NCBI RefSeq assembly: GCF_030269925.1
Contig: NC_085122.1
Coordinates: 14,092,501 to 14,156,500 of the forward strand
DNA from: Bombyx mori
Lineage: Eukaryota > Arthropoda > Insecta > Lepidoptera > Bombycidae
Reading direction: 5' to 3'
DNA length: 64,000 nucleotides
Shown in pieces: positions 37,671-50,922 of this stretch. Position 1 is the first letter of the stretch, and each line of letters opens with the position of its first letter. Under the pieces are notes generated by a model. That model did no database searches. It saw only the letters and a program-made list of their open reading frames with translations, and was not told the origin of the DNA. The position numbers were made by a program, and so were the translations under genes.

Positions 37671-37749
37671 GGCAACGGACCAGTTGCAATGGAGATCAAT
37701 TGGAAAGGCCTATGTTTAGCAGTGGACAGCGGCTGAGATGATGAAAAAA
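37671..37749 (+). mobile_element. LINE 3' tail (RTE-like)
   Basis: GGAAAGGCCTATGTTTAGCA followed by GTGGACAGCGGCTGAGATGA and an A run resembles the 3' end of common lepidopteran RTE-like LINEs. A similar string occurs near 41848-41890. Confidence 0.5.
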
Positions 37750-38171
37750 AAAGTGTGTGTGTCCGCTCCGACGCACGACTGGAGTTTACTGGATATAAAA
37801 AATTAAACGAAACAATACGAGAAATAGTTCTATATTACGACAACACGATACACTACAGATTATTAACAAATTAACGAGACACAAAACAAACGACTAACAA
37901 ATATATGAAAATACAATAATGAGAGAAACGCGCGATCAGTACGAGGCTTTGTGGCGGACTGCCGGCGCAGCAGCCCGGCGTCACCTGCGATAACGCATTT
38001 CGTGTGACATGCGCAATCAGGCGCATAACGCATTTCGTGTGACATGCTAGTACGATTTTGGTCCCCATAATTTTCATACCCCGGGCCTATATATGTAAAT
38101 CGATTCTAAAGGAGTAAACTCCAAAAATTTTTTTATTTCAAGAGTTATGTATAGCTAGTTCAGTCAATTTT

Positions 38172-38266
38172 TTTTCGGTAGGCAGCGGTTTGGCGTTGCT
38201 GAAGTCCCTGGGCGACAGTAACCACTCATCATAAGGTGGGCCATATGCTCGTCTGCATAATTTTTT
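38172..38266 (+). mobile_element. Jockey-like LINE tail fragment in the loop of the inverted repeat
   Basis: CGGTAGGCAGCGGTTTGGCG through AGGTGGGCCATATGCTCGTC matches the 3' tail at 25798-26103, with changes and a short deletion. Confidence 0.65.
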
Positions 38267-38488
38267 TTTTGGAGTTTACTCCTTTAGAATCGATTTACAT
38301 ATATAGGCCCGGGGTATGAAAATTATGGGGACCAAAATCGTACTAGCATGTCACACGAAATGCGTTATGCGCCTGATTGGCTCCTGATTGCGTGATGCGT
38401 GCGCGCGCCAATCAGGAGCCAACGCGCGGCCGCGTTATCGCAGGTGACGCCGGGCTGCTGCGCCGGCAGTCCGCCACAAAGCCTCGTA

Positions 38489-39719
38489 TAATAGCCGGCA
38501 AACTTCTTGAGCATTTGTTGACGTAGTGGGGGTAAGTTTGCGCATGGTACACTCACGTGCAAAAACATTATTTACTCTGCGTCATAATGCAATTAAATTA
38601 TTAAAATCAACATATGTATTTATTTATATATTTATTAGAACATCAACAAAAAATATAGGTTAATAATTGTAATAATTTAATCTTGGGGTAAAATAGATAT
38701 TCCTTCTACTAAGTCAAAACTAGAGCTGTTGCCAGGTCTTCGTTCAGTTGAAGCGAAGCTGGTATTTGTAATTTTTTTTTCGTTATCATAATCTTGACCA
38801 TTATCATCATCACTGTTTTCATCACTGGAGTCGCCATCATCGTGATAAGTGGACATAGGGCTCATCGGTGTAGTTTACGACTCGGTCGGTTCGATCTTCT
38901 TTTTTGTCTATAATTTATTATTTTTTGAAGATATTCGATTCGTAGTAATCGAATGTTACTTTTTTCAATTACCAGCTTCCGATTATTTTCTGTTTTTTTT
39001 TTCCATCTGAAGCCTAGCTCTTTCATAATTCGTCGTAAACTTCATTCCGAGCTATTAAAATGTATATCTTCTTTAAAATTTTCGAAGCCTTTCTACGGTA
39101 CGGAGTTTCGCTGCTTGTTATGTAGTTATTATGATTACATCTTTTTATTACAGATTGAACGAAACTATCCATTCCGGTAACTTTCTTCTTCCCTGATCTT
39201 TTCTTACCCGGAGTCCCAAGCACGACGAGCAAGCCAGAGCCTTTAGCTTTCTTTGTTAATAATGCACCTAACAGTACTCACTGATGTTTTTGTTGCTTCC
39301 GAAGTCTGTTTTACTTTTTCATAATATCATTCTTCCCCTGTTTTATAATGAAGCAATATACGTCGTACACAATTTTTCTGCCCTTTCTTTTGAATACTAC
39401 ACAAGTTTGTCGCGGCATAGTGTATTTTTTATAAAAAATCAACAAATACTCAACAAATAGCAATGGCAACAAAGTCAACAAGCAATTATAACAAAATTTA
39501 TTAACGATTAATAACGATAGACTTTTCACTGTACGCAAGCGTACTTTTGGGAGCAAGCGGAACGAAGGCGCGGTGCGGGACGCAAGGTTCGACTGATCTA
39601 CCAATAACGCGCTCGATACGATTTCCCCTGCCGTCGCGCCTCACCCTCACCACCAAAGTGATCTAAAATTCGGTTCTGCGCAGTCAAGGTCATTTGCTCA
39701 CGATGTTTGCCGGTTACTA
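38489..39719 (-). mobile_element. IS630/Tc1-like internally deleted DNA transposon, copy 2
   Basis: 1231 bp with the same terminal repeats as copy 1, flanked by TA at 38487-38488 and 39720-39721. The empty site is preserved in the other arm of the inverted repeat (GATCAGTACGAGGC near 37934), which shows directly that TA is the duplicated target. The residual transposase frame is shifted near 39235. Confidence 0.88.
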
Positions 39720-39917
39720 TACTGATCGCGCGTTTCTCTCATTATTGTATTTTCATATATTTGTTAGTCGTTTGTTTTGTGTCTCGTTAATTTGTTAATA
39801 ATCTGTAGTGTATCGTGTTGTCGTAATATAGAACTATTTCTCGTATTGTTTCGTTTAATTTTTTATATCCAGTAAACTCCAGTCGTGCGTCGGAGCGGAC
39901 ACACACACTTTTTTTTT

Positions 39918-40245
39918 TTAAATTACAGTTTTTATTTGTTTTTTTGCCTGAACTTTCATGAATCTAAGCTTATTAGAATAACTTTATTTTATATTGGTCA
40001 AAGTAGAATAGTAGTAATAAAAATGTAATTTAACCTTCCTTAATTTTTTCATTTCAGTTAAATCAGTAGTTAAATTACTTTTTATCTGGCAGCAAATGTA
40101 GAACGGAAGCTGCCTAGTCTATGACGTCATGGGCGGAGTTTAGTTGAAGATCGAATTTGGATTCGGTTGGCGGGCGCGGCCATCTTGGTGAATAAGTGAC
40201 CTGGCGATTCGGATTTAGTTAGTGTAAAATCATTTGTCATCCACA
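39918..40245 (+). promoter_or_regulatory. Presumed promoter and 5' UTR of 14-3-3 epsilon
   Basis: A palindromic CRE (TGACGTCA, 40124-40131) and a YY1/Pho-type GCGGCCATCTTGG (40176-40188) lie 122 and 70 bases before the start codon, in a GC-richer block. No TATA box was seen. Function is inferred from position and motif only. Confidence 0.5.
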
Positions 40246-43200
40246 ATGTCGGAAAGGGAAGATAATGTGTATAAAGCAAAGTTAGCTGAGCAGGCTGAGC
40301 GCTATGACGGTAAGCATATATTTTTACTGTAATGCTATCATTCAGTCGAAGATTCTATCTTATTTTCGCCGACAATTGAAAAACGATTTTAAGATTCTTT
40401 AGAGAATATCCTATGTCCAAGACGTAATTATCATTTCATTTATTTCAATTTTCTATTGCAAATAGCCTTGTAGGTCGCAGTTTGTATATTTGATAATAGA
40501 AAAACGAGTCAATGGTATTCATTAGGCTTGGCCTGCGATCGATGCGTCATCCACCGGTGGGATGTCTTAGGTTTTTTACATGAACAAAAACGCTGAATCC
40601 ATTCTCAACCTGAAATAGAACCTTCATGGTTCAGTTACGATAGTTTTTTCAGTTGTAGAATCGCAACTTTATGACTGAAAGTTTCCAATAAAAGTGATTT
40701 TCAAGAATTTGTAGTACCGTTGACCGGGTGTCAGAGGATCTGGATCGATGCGCCACTGGTTTTCTTGTATGTCTGCTATTGTGATCCAGACACATTAGAA
40801 ACATCTTAGTTATGACGTAGTTTTATGGCGCCTTAGATTTCACCTATTGTTCACAATTTGATGCCACGGGAACTGTCTCCTTAGGGTTTTACAACGATTT
40901 CGTCTAACTATATCGCTTTCTGTTAAAGTATTATCATAGTTTTCTGTCATCTTCCTCATGAAAAACTCGGGAGTAATAATTGAAAGTCTGTGAAGGTCCA
41001 CGGTTCAATGACCTTAGTTACCATTATCATTGAAGAATATCATTGTCAATCTTATCAATGCACAACATGGATGAAATATGAATGACTTGTTACACAACTG
41101 TTACACTTCATTTTATTGAGTGCATAAAGATTTTTCATCTTCATCTATCTTTCATCTGCAAAAAACATGGGTGGTATTAGATATGACATTCAATTCTAAT
41201 TTTTAAAAAAGAAGCCCTAGGCCATCCTTATCCATTTCATCATGGGTTCTAAGTATTGAATATTGCTCTACATACATAGTGTGACATAGAGAAAATTGTA
41301 ACAGGTTGGTCTGCAATCAGTACATTATTGATTATTTTTATGAACCACTAAAAGTATTGTCAGTGGGACTAAAGTTGACCACACCCTTTTATGGCTTGAC
41401 CTTCAGCCAATATTTTGCAAGTGTCTTTATTTCATATGAAATTTATTGTAATTTAATTTTAAATATAATTGTGCTAATTTGCAAGTGAATGTCAAACTTA
41501 AATGGATTTATAAATTAGAAAGTCTCATTATGTTAGTCACACATATTAAAAGTATGACTTCATTGGAACTTGCCGCATGATGCTATGACTAATATTAATA
41601 AAATAAACTTTCAAAAAATTTGAAATATCTATGTTGAAAATAATTTTTGTAGTGTACACTGAATGAGGTTGTAAATTAGAGGATGTTGTATCAGTTCGTA
41701 CTCATCACATGTGACTGCTGACTGTAATCATTGGCTAATATTTAATAGTGCTACATTGGAAGCAGTGTCTAAAAATTGTAGATTGTAGTTAAAACAAGCC
41801 TCACCACGATTGGTCCTGCACTATCTGCATCATTTTGGTGAGGCTTGGGGGAGGTCTATGTCCAGCAGTTGGTGTCTGTGGGCTGAAAGATAGAAGATAG
41901 ACGTGGTTAAACCAATAGTATAATTCTCATATTTATTTTTAATTCAACTTTTATTTATTTATTACTTAGATGGGTGTACAAGCTCACAGCCCACCTGGTG
42001 TTAAGTGTTTACTAAAGCCCATAGACATCTACAACGTAAATACCGCCACTCACCTTGAAATATGAGTTCTAAGGTATAGTAGGTAGTAAGGTATAGTTAC
42101 AACGGCTGCCCCACCCTTCAAACCGAAACGCATGACTGCTTCACGGCATAAATATAGGCAGGGTGGTGGTACCTACCCGTGTAAACTCACAAGAAGTCCT
42201 ACCACCAGTAAAACATTACAACATTATTTTTAATTAGGAGTTTTTAAAATAATAAATTCTAATAAACTACATGGCTATATACGTTGGTAGAAAGTAGTGC
42301 AAGAAAACAATGTGTGTAGTTGTGTTATAAATCAAGTTTTTTCTTGAACACGACAGGATAGGATGGCCTTCTATTTTGAGGTGATTTTTCAGTAGTTTAG
42401 TATGTAACTTTCATGTCCTACTGCACTTTTTAGATTTTTTGGGTCGTACATAATTATTGACTCATGCAACAAACACTTGAAGAACACATCACACACATGC
42501 TCTGGTTAATAATTGTGTTAACCAACAAACATGCAGAGGAACCAACTATTTCTGGGAGATTAAAATTGCATTGCAACAAATGCAATGCAGATGAACTTTT
42601 TTAACATATAACTTTCTGCATGGGTAACAATAAGATAAATAAATTGGAATTTTAAGAAAGTGTTATCCCCTTACACTGTCTTTTCAAATTACCATTACAT
42701 CACATTCATTAACTTGACTGACAAATTCAATTCAAACCTCTTTAGAAATATTATATTTGTATTAAACAGTGCTTACTGAGCAAATGAGTTGATTTGTCTA
42801 ATTTATTTCCCATCTTTATGATTGTTCTTAAGTATCCTATATAATTGTAAACAAAACAATGATATGTTTATTTTCCTTAATAATCTAAACACCTTAAAAT
42901 GTAGAATAGACTCAGTTCCAACTGCATTAGAAGAATTAATGTAATTAAAATGAATATTATACATTCAGAGACATTTAGCATACTTTGATGATGCTTTAGG
43001 GAGGAAAAAATCTTATGTTGATTGGTCTGATGGCTCAGACCAAGATGCCTATAGGCTATGTAACGAACACAAAAGAGCTGCCACCTGATGATAAAGGGTT
43101 ACTGTTGCCAAGGTCCCCATCGGAAGGGTCATAGCTCTTAGCGGCAAAGCCCTTTTGTCCCTTATCAATCCAACTTGTATACCCGCCACAGTATGGACAT

Positions 43201-46200
43201 TGTTTTGAGATGATGAGTTGAAGTTTGAGGAAAATACTAGATTATCAAAAGTCGAAATGTTGAGCAAATATCTGCCCAATCTCCTAAATAACAATAATAA
43301 AAAGAAAAATAAATATCTATAAATATGGCGAGCTCACAGCCCACCTGGTGCTAAGTGGTTACTGAAGTCCATAGACATCTACGACGTAAATGCGCCACCC
43401 ACCTTGAGATGTAAGTTCTAAGGTCTCAAGTATAGTTACAACGGCTGCCCCACCCTTCAAACCGAAATGCATTACTGCTTCACGGCAGAAATAGACAGGG
43501 TGATGGTACCTACCCGTGCGGACTCACAAGAGGTCCTATCATCAGTAAAGTACCAGATATGGTAGAAATGTACTAAAACGAATAATATATCCTATTTTTC
43601 AGAAATGGTGGAGGCGATGAAGAATGTAGCATCACGCAACGTGTCCGACAATGAGCTGACAGTGGAGGAGAGGAACCTGCTGTCGGTCGCCTACAAGAAC
43701 GTGATCGGCGCCCGCCGCGCCTCCTGGCGGATCATCTCCTCCATCGAACAGAAGGAAGAAACAAAAGTGAGTCTCGTGTAACACTTACTTGTCTGCTGAT
43801 GTAACTTGTCATAATCAGAGCTTAGCCCGGATAAATAAATTGGATGATTGTGTTTTAGTATCACCCAAGCATTGAGAGTTTAGAAGAAAAACCTCATATT
43901 TTGGTATCCAGACTTGTTTTGTTAATCTAATGCATCTAGAGGGCCTCATAACTTTTATCATGAGATTGATTCATGATAAAAGTTTACATATGTTCTGCGT
44001 GTATGTTTTTAGTGTTTCATGATACAGAGAACTCCTGAATTTTACCTGTCTTAGCTATAGATTCATTATAAATTGAGAGAAATCTGAGTACAGCAATGTT
44101 GATCATTTAGTGGTAGCCCCTTAACCAAATGTCATTGTTGAACATGTTTACATTATATAATTGAATGTTGGAAAATGAGAGATCGCTTCCCCAATACATA
44201 TGTAGTATCAAACTACTTTTTGATTGATTCAACTGTTTATGTTTGGAGAAAACGGTGCGCGTGCAACTTGGTGCACGTGAAAGAAGTGAGACTTCTTTTG
44301 CGGTGTTTAGTATTTCGGTTTTCTTCATTTTTCATCGTTAAATGAAATTTCTCTTGTAATAGGTAATGCTGTGTATATCTTTTCACCATTTATATATATT
44401 ATATATAGAAAAATATTACTATTTTTTCAAATCCTTCTTTAAAAATAAGATAGTATTTACAAGAGCAGTGAGAAACTAATAACAAGCCATCTAGTGGCGG
44501 ACGCCCGTAAACAAAATGTGTATAAGGGAAACGAGCCGACTCGTTCCCTTCCTCTCCACGGTCGAGCTGTTCGCGAGACGCTGTCTTGTTTCTCACTCTC
44601 GCTCTTCCTAAATTATATGTTTTCTCTCTAGTCGCAACGAATCTGTCGCGAGTTTAATTTTATTCTCAACGCGCCTAAAGAAGTTTCACTTAAAAAACAT
44701 TTTTAAGTAAAATGACTAATAATGGGAAATGATAAAATTAATAGCTTATCTCAGCAGCTAATTTGCTTTACTCTGTATTCATTGATCTGTGTGTTATTGT
44801 AGCTAGCAATGAGTTGATCATGCTTTCTTCTTTAATACTAGGCAAAAGTACAGAATTTGTTATTTAAACGCTGCTCCATTGCTGCGAGAAAGTAACACAC
44901 TAAAAAACACGTCGCATTTAAATGTAGTGAAGAAATAAAATAAGTGTTGTTTTTTTCCGATTTGTAATGTACCTTTCGACAAACATTTTTTTTAGAATTA
45001 ATACTTTTGTTAAATTAGCCTTTTCACAATTTGCGGTGAATCAATTTAAACCTGACATCGCCAGCCGACGTCTGTACCGCGTCTGTACGCGCCGCTTCAG
45101 TTATTGATCCGCAGCGCCGTCGGGGCTCCTGGTTGTTTCCAAGCTAATCGAGAGTTAGCCAACTAAATGTTAACTTCATAAACGCAATTTGAATCTTATC
45201 GACAAGTGTAATGCAAGTCGCTGGCTTGTTTTTTTGTGAATTTCTATTACATATTTAAATATATCCGACCGTCTGACCTTATAAAATTATCGAACCCGCA
45301 CCGAGCTCAGGCACTCTTATTATCTAACGACAGCGAGCTTTGTAATTTGTTCTTAACGACGAAAAGATTAGTTAAATCATTAATTTATTTCTTTAACAAA
45401 ATTCCGCAGTTAACATAACTTCAAAAATGTTACAAATTACTTCGATATTCTAAAAAATAAGCTTATTTATGGAATTAAGGAATAGGAATTAGTACGTACC
45501 CAAAAACTGACAACAAATAATTGTAGGAATAATTACATTAAGCATCTAAATCACACGCAAAGCATTCCCCGGTGATCGATATCAGTCGCTCGGCTTACTT
45601 TGTGTCCATGAATAGTCGCAACTAAAGTTACAATTGCATTGCCAGGACACACGAATAGTGAATCATTTTGTCTGATTCATGCGTGAATCTAGAGTTTGGG
45701 CTGAATCGTAATCCAAAAATATTACTCTTTATGGTTTTGTTCTATTTAACTTACGTCATATTCCAAGTTAGACAATATAATATTGAGGTAAAAGTTCCAT
45801 GGAAGTATTAATAAAGGTGCCGTTCGAATTCCTGTGGCGACATGACAACATAAGAATAAATGCGCATCTTGAAGCGAATAAGCAAAATTATCTCATTACA
45901 TTAGAATTAATAAAAAAACCCATAAATATTATTGTGATCATTGTTAAGAAATCGCCACGTTCAAATCGACAGAAACCGTTAGAAACATAACATTTTTTAT
46001 CACTAACTGCGACAGACAAAAAACTGGAATTGGAGAGTTTGTAACTCGGCGTGTAATGAGGAAAGTGAGTCATAGTCAGTTGTTTCATCAGCGGTACGCC
46101 CAGTACTCATAGGAGTCGCACGGACTGAATCATCTAATTCCAAATGTTAAAATACCCTTACACACTTAATATTATCATTAAGTAATAATTGTTGAAAAAT

Positions 46201-49200
46201 GTGGTCATATAAGCGTTTATAAATTTTATGACGATGTCAGAATAGGGAAACTGAAATGTGGGTTAGACTTAAATAGGTATCTTTTTTAAAGTAAATTCAA
46301 TAGCCGGCTTAAAAAACTTACAATGGACCTTTCAACCTTTCAACTTTCAACAGCGTTGTTGACGAATCGCCTAAAAAAGTGTCAAGGACGCACTTTGTCT
46401 GACTACTTAGTTTTATGTACAGCCGCTCTATTTCTTATTTTATTAAAAAAATATGTCTTTAAGTACATATAAATATATACATACTATAATAGCTAAATTT
46501 TTGGAGCCCTGTTGACAGTTTCCATCGAAATAGTTTTGATCGTAGAGAGATTTCTGTAAACTTTTGTGATGATAATTTAAAAACATCGTCAAATATAAAA
46601 CCGCAGTCTATCAAAGTGTACGTACGATGACAGTACCTGTCACGCAAAGGATTTTCATAATTTAATATCTTTATTAAGTAAAATTGACTGAACTTTGTTT
46701 TGATAAATCTCGCATCGAAATCTAGAAGAAATAAATTTAATGACGACAAAAAGATCATCGGGCTAGATAGATATTTGCGTATCGATCGACTGCGGCACAT
46801 TGAGGAATATGAATTGCAAATGTTCAATTGAGACTGACTCATCTACAAGGCATCATCGGTTAGAATCTTTACGATCCTTACTGACTTACTGCTAGGAATG
46901 AGGATAAAATAATTTACGTTCATATATACTTATATCTCTTGATTACTGTATAAAAATCAATTTCAGTCTTTGAATTCCTAAGTAGAGCGTTCGTGGCTGT
47001 AGAACATATTTCGTGTAATGGCCTTTATTCAGCTCTTTAAGAAAAAACGCTCAGACACTCGCTCTCCAATAATTGCTACAGATGTTCTGAATTTGTTGGT
47101 GTTCGATTTTTACCCTTCTGTCGTGTTCATCCCAAACCAGTTCAATGGAAAAGAGGTCAGATCACTGAGGTGGCCATTGCCTTAGACAAGGCCATTCTTT
47201 CTGAAAAAGATCGTAACCTAATGAATCGATTCACGAAATAATCGAAGATTTCGAAAGAACCAATTGTTTTCAAGTTTGCATTTACAATGTAAACACAAAT
47301 TGATTTTATTAAAAATAAGTAAGCTCTTCTTGATAGAGAAGATCTATAAACGATTCCTTATCAGTAAAATCAGGTAATTTGATAATAACAATTATTTTTA
47401 TTACCATATCAGATCAGGTATAAAAGAAAAAAATTGTTTTCTAAATGTATTTGGTACATTAAAAAGTTAAAAAAATAATAACAATGTACATAGCTTATAG
47501 TTGCCAACGCTTAATACACTTAAACAGTCTGTGAAGTCTACTGGGATCCAAGCGGCTCCGCTCGTCACTTGCGAGGTTAGCGGAAATTGAAAGAAGGCAC
47601 TCACAAGGAGCAAATGATCCCACGATACTCATACACATCATGGGGCTGTTGAGTGAACGTGTTGATCAATAGTTTTTTTTGCCAGTAAAGTATAGGGTCA
47701 TACTTCAGGTACACAACTGCCTGCGATGAATAGTGCTTAATTTCTTCGTTTAAGTCTTGATTTCCCAGTGCAAGTGAATAATATGTAGAGTTGATTTCCA
47801 CAAGCATGTTATGAAAATCCCCATTACTTTTTCCAAATCAGTATCTTCTGTTCCGTCGACTTCTTCACTTATTCTTTTGTGGGAGTTGTTGCTGTGATAT
47901 AATATTTAAAATTAAATCATTTATGAAATCATCTATTTGTTGTTCGATAACAGGCTAATCTATACTATATATCTATATATATAAATCTACAGTGGTTTTT
48001 ACGGATGTTCCATTATAACTACTGAACCATGCATCTGATTGACTTGAAACTTGGTAGCCATGTAGAAAATACATGTACTTAATGGATAAGCTAATATTTG
48101 AGTGTTGGACTCCCTAATAATAATGACAATAAATAATGTTAATTTTAAATGTCCAGCAAGCGGGCGAGTTCGGATAGTTGCATATAATTTAATGGTTTTT
48201 ACCAAAACAGAAAAAAATAAATGCTTAGTGCTTCTTATATGTATTTTATTACTATTGATTGAACTGGACCTGTTTAAGGGTTGACTAAGCAACAGACATG
48301 TCTACTATTTTAAACACGATCATTTTCTTTTTACTTTTACAATGTATGTTTGTAATAATAACAGACAGATCAGTCGGTACTGTTGTGGAGTTCTCATTTT
48401 CCAAAATTCACTGCCAAGCCTCCAAGTGCGAAGTTGTTAAAAACCCGGTTAAAAATTCTAGGTTCAAACTTGCAAACATTATTGTATGCATGCTCACAAT
48501 TTGTCTTACCCAAGTTACTTATTTGTAAAAGGTCACATTATCATTAAAATTTAGTATTTTAGTGATATTTTTAAATTGAGTCTTGAAGTTATTTTTTATA
48601 TAGGCAAAAAGAGGACTTTGTAAATTAACGTGATGTGTGCTCGGCTTGCAGGGCGCAGAAGACAAATTGAACATGATCAGAGCGTACCGCAGCCAGGTTG
48701 AGAAGGAGCTCCGTGACATCTGCTCTGACATCCTCGGTGTCCTCGACAAGTACCTCATCCCCAGCTCACAGACCGGAGAATCAAAAGTTTTTTATTACAA
48801 AATGAAGGTCAGATTCATAACCATACAATGTTTTATTTTACATATTTTCCAAGAGGAAAAAAGCTTATTTCTAAAAGATATTTATTATAAAGTATTTATG
48901 GGTATTAAAGGTAAGTATTAAAGGGTTATTATAAAGTACATATTTATGAAATTAAAATTTATCAAAATGTCACTGATTATCGAAAACATTTCATATCATT
49001 ATATATATAATGTCATCATACATCTAAGCATTTTATAGTTTATTGAAGAAAAACAAAACATGTAACAAAAATGTGAGATAATTTGGGCATTTTTTTAATT
49101 GTGATATGTAATATCTAAATAAACTAAAATTGGTGCTAATACCAAATAAAACGCATCTTTAATTACAAAGATAAATGTCCCGTATTAAGTGAAATGTTGC

Positions 49201-49870
49201 TTAAATAGCTTTTCACCTTTCGATGTGTATATATGTAAACTTATATAAGTATGTATGTCCAGTCTCTGGTAGCCATAACACCGAGAATCTTAATTTGGGG
49301 CCGCGTGATTTGTTCTTTGTTATTTATATTCATTTATTTATCACTGACATTTTCGTGTTGTTACAAACATTTTATTTCATACTAAGTTTGTGAAGATAAT
49401 AACGAGCACACCGAAAAGGCAAATGTTAGTAGATGTAATTGTACATGTGGGTGCGTTTGTTGCAGGGCGACTACCACCGGTACCTGGCCGAGTTCGCGAC
49501 CGGCAACGACCGCAAGGAGGCTGCCGAGAACTCGCTGGTCGCGTACAAGGCAGCCTCCGACATCGCCATGACCGAACTGCCCCCCACCCACCCCATCCGC
49601 CTCGGACTCGCGCTCAACTTCTCCGTGTTCTACTACGAGATCCTGAACAGCCCGGACCGCGCCTGCCGGCTCGCCAAGGCCGCCTTCGACGACGCCATCG
49701 CCGAACTGGACACGCTCTCGGAGGAGAGCTACAAGGACTCCACGCTCATCATGCAGCTGCTGCGGGACAACCTCACGCTGTGGACCTCCGACATGCAGGG
49801 CGACGGGGAGTCCGCCGACGCCGAGCAGAAGGAGCCGGCGCAGGACGGCGAGGACCAGGACGTCTCGTAA
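40246..49870 (+). CDS. 14-3-3epsilon: 14-3-3 epsilon (four exons, complete)
   Basis: Cytosolic dimeric adaptor that binds phosphoserine/threonine motifs in signalling proteins. Exons: 40246-40309, 43603-43766, 48652-48807, 49466-49870. Phases agree and yield 262 residues (human YWHAE 255). The N-terminus [20 protein letters not shown] matches the epsilon start. Exon 2 has [20 protein letters not shown] with the binding-groove Lys and Arg. Exon 3 ends [10 protein letters not shown]. Exon 4 has [35 protein letters not shown] and [11 protein letters not shown]. The tail is acidic and slightly longer than in mammals. The last exon is much more GC rich than the introns. Intron 1 holds two SINEs. 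Intron 2 holds one arm of a distant inverted pair, Tc1 and hAT fossils and a Helitron. Confidence 0.97.
41951..42211 (-). repeat. Bm1-like SINE, truncated
   Basis: T-rich tail and full body to CCTACCACCAGTAA, no head. It lies in 14-3-3 epsilon intron 1. Confidence 0.85.
43325..43548 (-). repeat. Bm1-like SINE, truncated at both ends
   Basis: Begins at ATGGCGAGCTCACAGCCCAC without a clear T run and ends near GGTCCTATCATCAGTAAAG. It lies shortly upstream of exon 2 of 14-3-3 epsilon. Confidence 0.85.
44459..44690 (+). repeat. Inverted-pair repeat, left copy
   Basis: About 230 bp nearly identical in reverse to 50923-51152, sharing for example AGTGAGAAACTAATAACAAG, GCCATCTAGTGGCGGACGCC and CTCGACCGTGGAGAGGAAGG. 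It lies in 14-3-3 epsilon intron 2. No open frame or known family was recognised. Confidence 0.85.
44700..46980. other. Central part of 14-3-3 epsilon intron 2
   Basis: Mostly AT-rich. A short GC-richer block near 45060-45170 (GTCTGTACGCGCCGCTTCAG) stands out but no exon, promoter or repeat could be assigned. Confidence 0.35.
46985..47290 (-). pseudogene. Tc1-type transposase fragment
   Basis: The minus strand reads WPPQ, a stop, then [20 protein letters not shown]. This corresponds to the Tc1 motif WPPQSPDLNPIELLWDELDR around the last catalytic residue. Only this C-terminal stretch is recognisable. Confidence 0.7.
47560..47860 (-). pseudogene. Possible hAT transposase C-terminal fragment
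   Basis: Minus-strand [18 protein letters not shown] resembles the DPLxYW motif near the hAT dimerisation domain. It is followed by broken sequence loosely like VPSERxFS. Weak, motif-only call. Confidence 0.35.
47959..48177 (+). mobile_element. Lep1-type non-autonomous Helitron (copy 3)
   Basis: Starts TCTATACTATATATCTATAT and shares the interior with the copies at 10687 and 12135. The end reads ATAG instead of CTAG, so it is diverged. Confidence 0.65.
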
Positions 49871-50504
49871 TGGCCGCGCCTCCCCCTAATTATATACAAA
49901 TAACTATAGTATCGTATAAGAGCCAGCCCGCAGTGCCGACCCGCGGGCCCGGGACCGCCCTCTCACTGTTCGTTTTCGATTATGGAAAGTATATCATATG
50001 TAATATAATACTTTGGTATTGCATTTTAACTGTTGTTTAGAAAACGTTGTCTAATCTCGGCTCCGGTCCCGCCGACAGGCCCTCCGCGCACTGTCCGGCG
50101 ATTCCGCTTCTTTCGTATTACAACATTTGGAGTATTCACATTTGAATTGCTTTAATTACTTACGAGTATTGTGATAGAGATTTTTGTATATTTTAATTTA
50201 TTTTTTTTAATTTCGCAAAGTATCTCTAAAATGAAGTGTAGCGCTCCACCCCCAGGACGATCGGTAGTCGTAACGTTGTGCTAGGTTAAGGTTATGCACT
50301 TGAGGAAGTATTTATTGAGCGCGCAGAGGATGTGCGCTCGAACACATTCCACCGGCGGCGCTCAGGTTAGCGTACGTAATATTGCATATATTTGTTAATT
50401 TATCCACGGAAATACTGATGCAATTAGCCTTAGTGTTATGCAATATTCATTTATGTCCTACCAACTACATGGAAATTTATTGTAAATGACAGTGTAAATC
50501 TAAT

Positions 50505-50510
50505 AATAAA
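50505..50510 (+). terminator. Polyadenylation signal of 14-3-3 epsilon
   Basis: AATAAA about 635 bases after the stop, at the end of a mixed GC/AT 3' UTR (49871-50530). Confidence 0.55.
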
Positions 50511-50922
50511 ATACAAAAGCCCATTTGTGTAGTTTCATTCTCCCCGCCGCCCCGACCAGCGGCCTGTGACGTCACTCGGACACCGGGGCAGGCGCTCGCT
50601 CCGGAACAAATATTCTCGAGCTCAGTGTTCGGGCTAACGAAGCGAGTAAAACTACGGACCTGCGATTAGATAACTCCGATTAGAAACGTCAACATTATAA
50701 TCCTCTTGAAAGAGTTAACGTGGGGAACTAAGTCAGCAGAGAGCAACATCGACGTTGTAGGGCAGGGCGAGACGGAGCTTCACTACGCAATCGGCATTCA
50801 CACCAACATTTCTGATATTATCGTACAAATTTTAGGCCTCAAAATCGGTTGGAATAGCGAAAAAAAGTTTTAAAATCGCGGCAAGATATCTACAGTATGT
50901 TTATTTAAATTAATATTGAAGT

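Larger units (their letters stand above)
37744..39917. repeat. Long inverted repeat (foldback structure)
   Basis: The left arm (37744-38130) is repeated in reverse as 38263-38488 plus 39722-39917. The right arm is split by the IS630-like element at 38489-39719. Both outer ends read AAAAAGTGTGTGTGTCCGCT. Arms are near identical except in the centre: the left has a doubled CGCATTTCGTGTGACATGC, and the right has a hairpin around GGCTCCTGATTG. The loop (38131-38262) carries a LINE tail fragment. No coding capacity. Confidence 0.85.
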
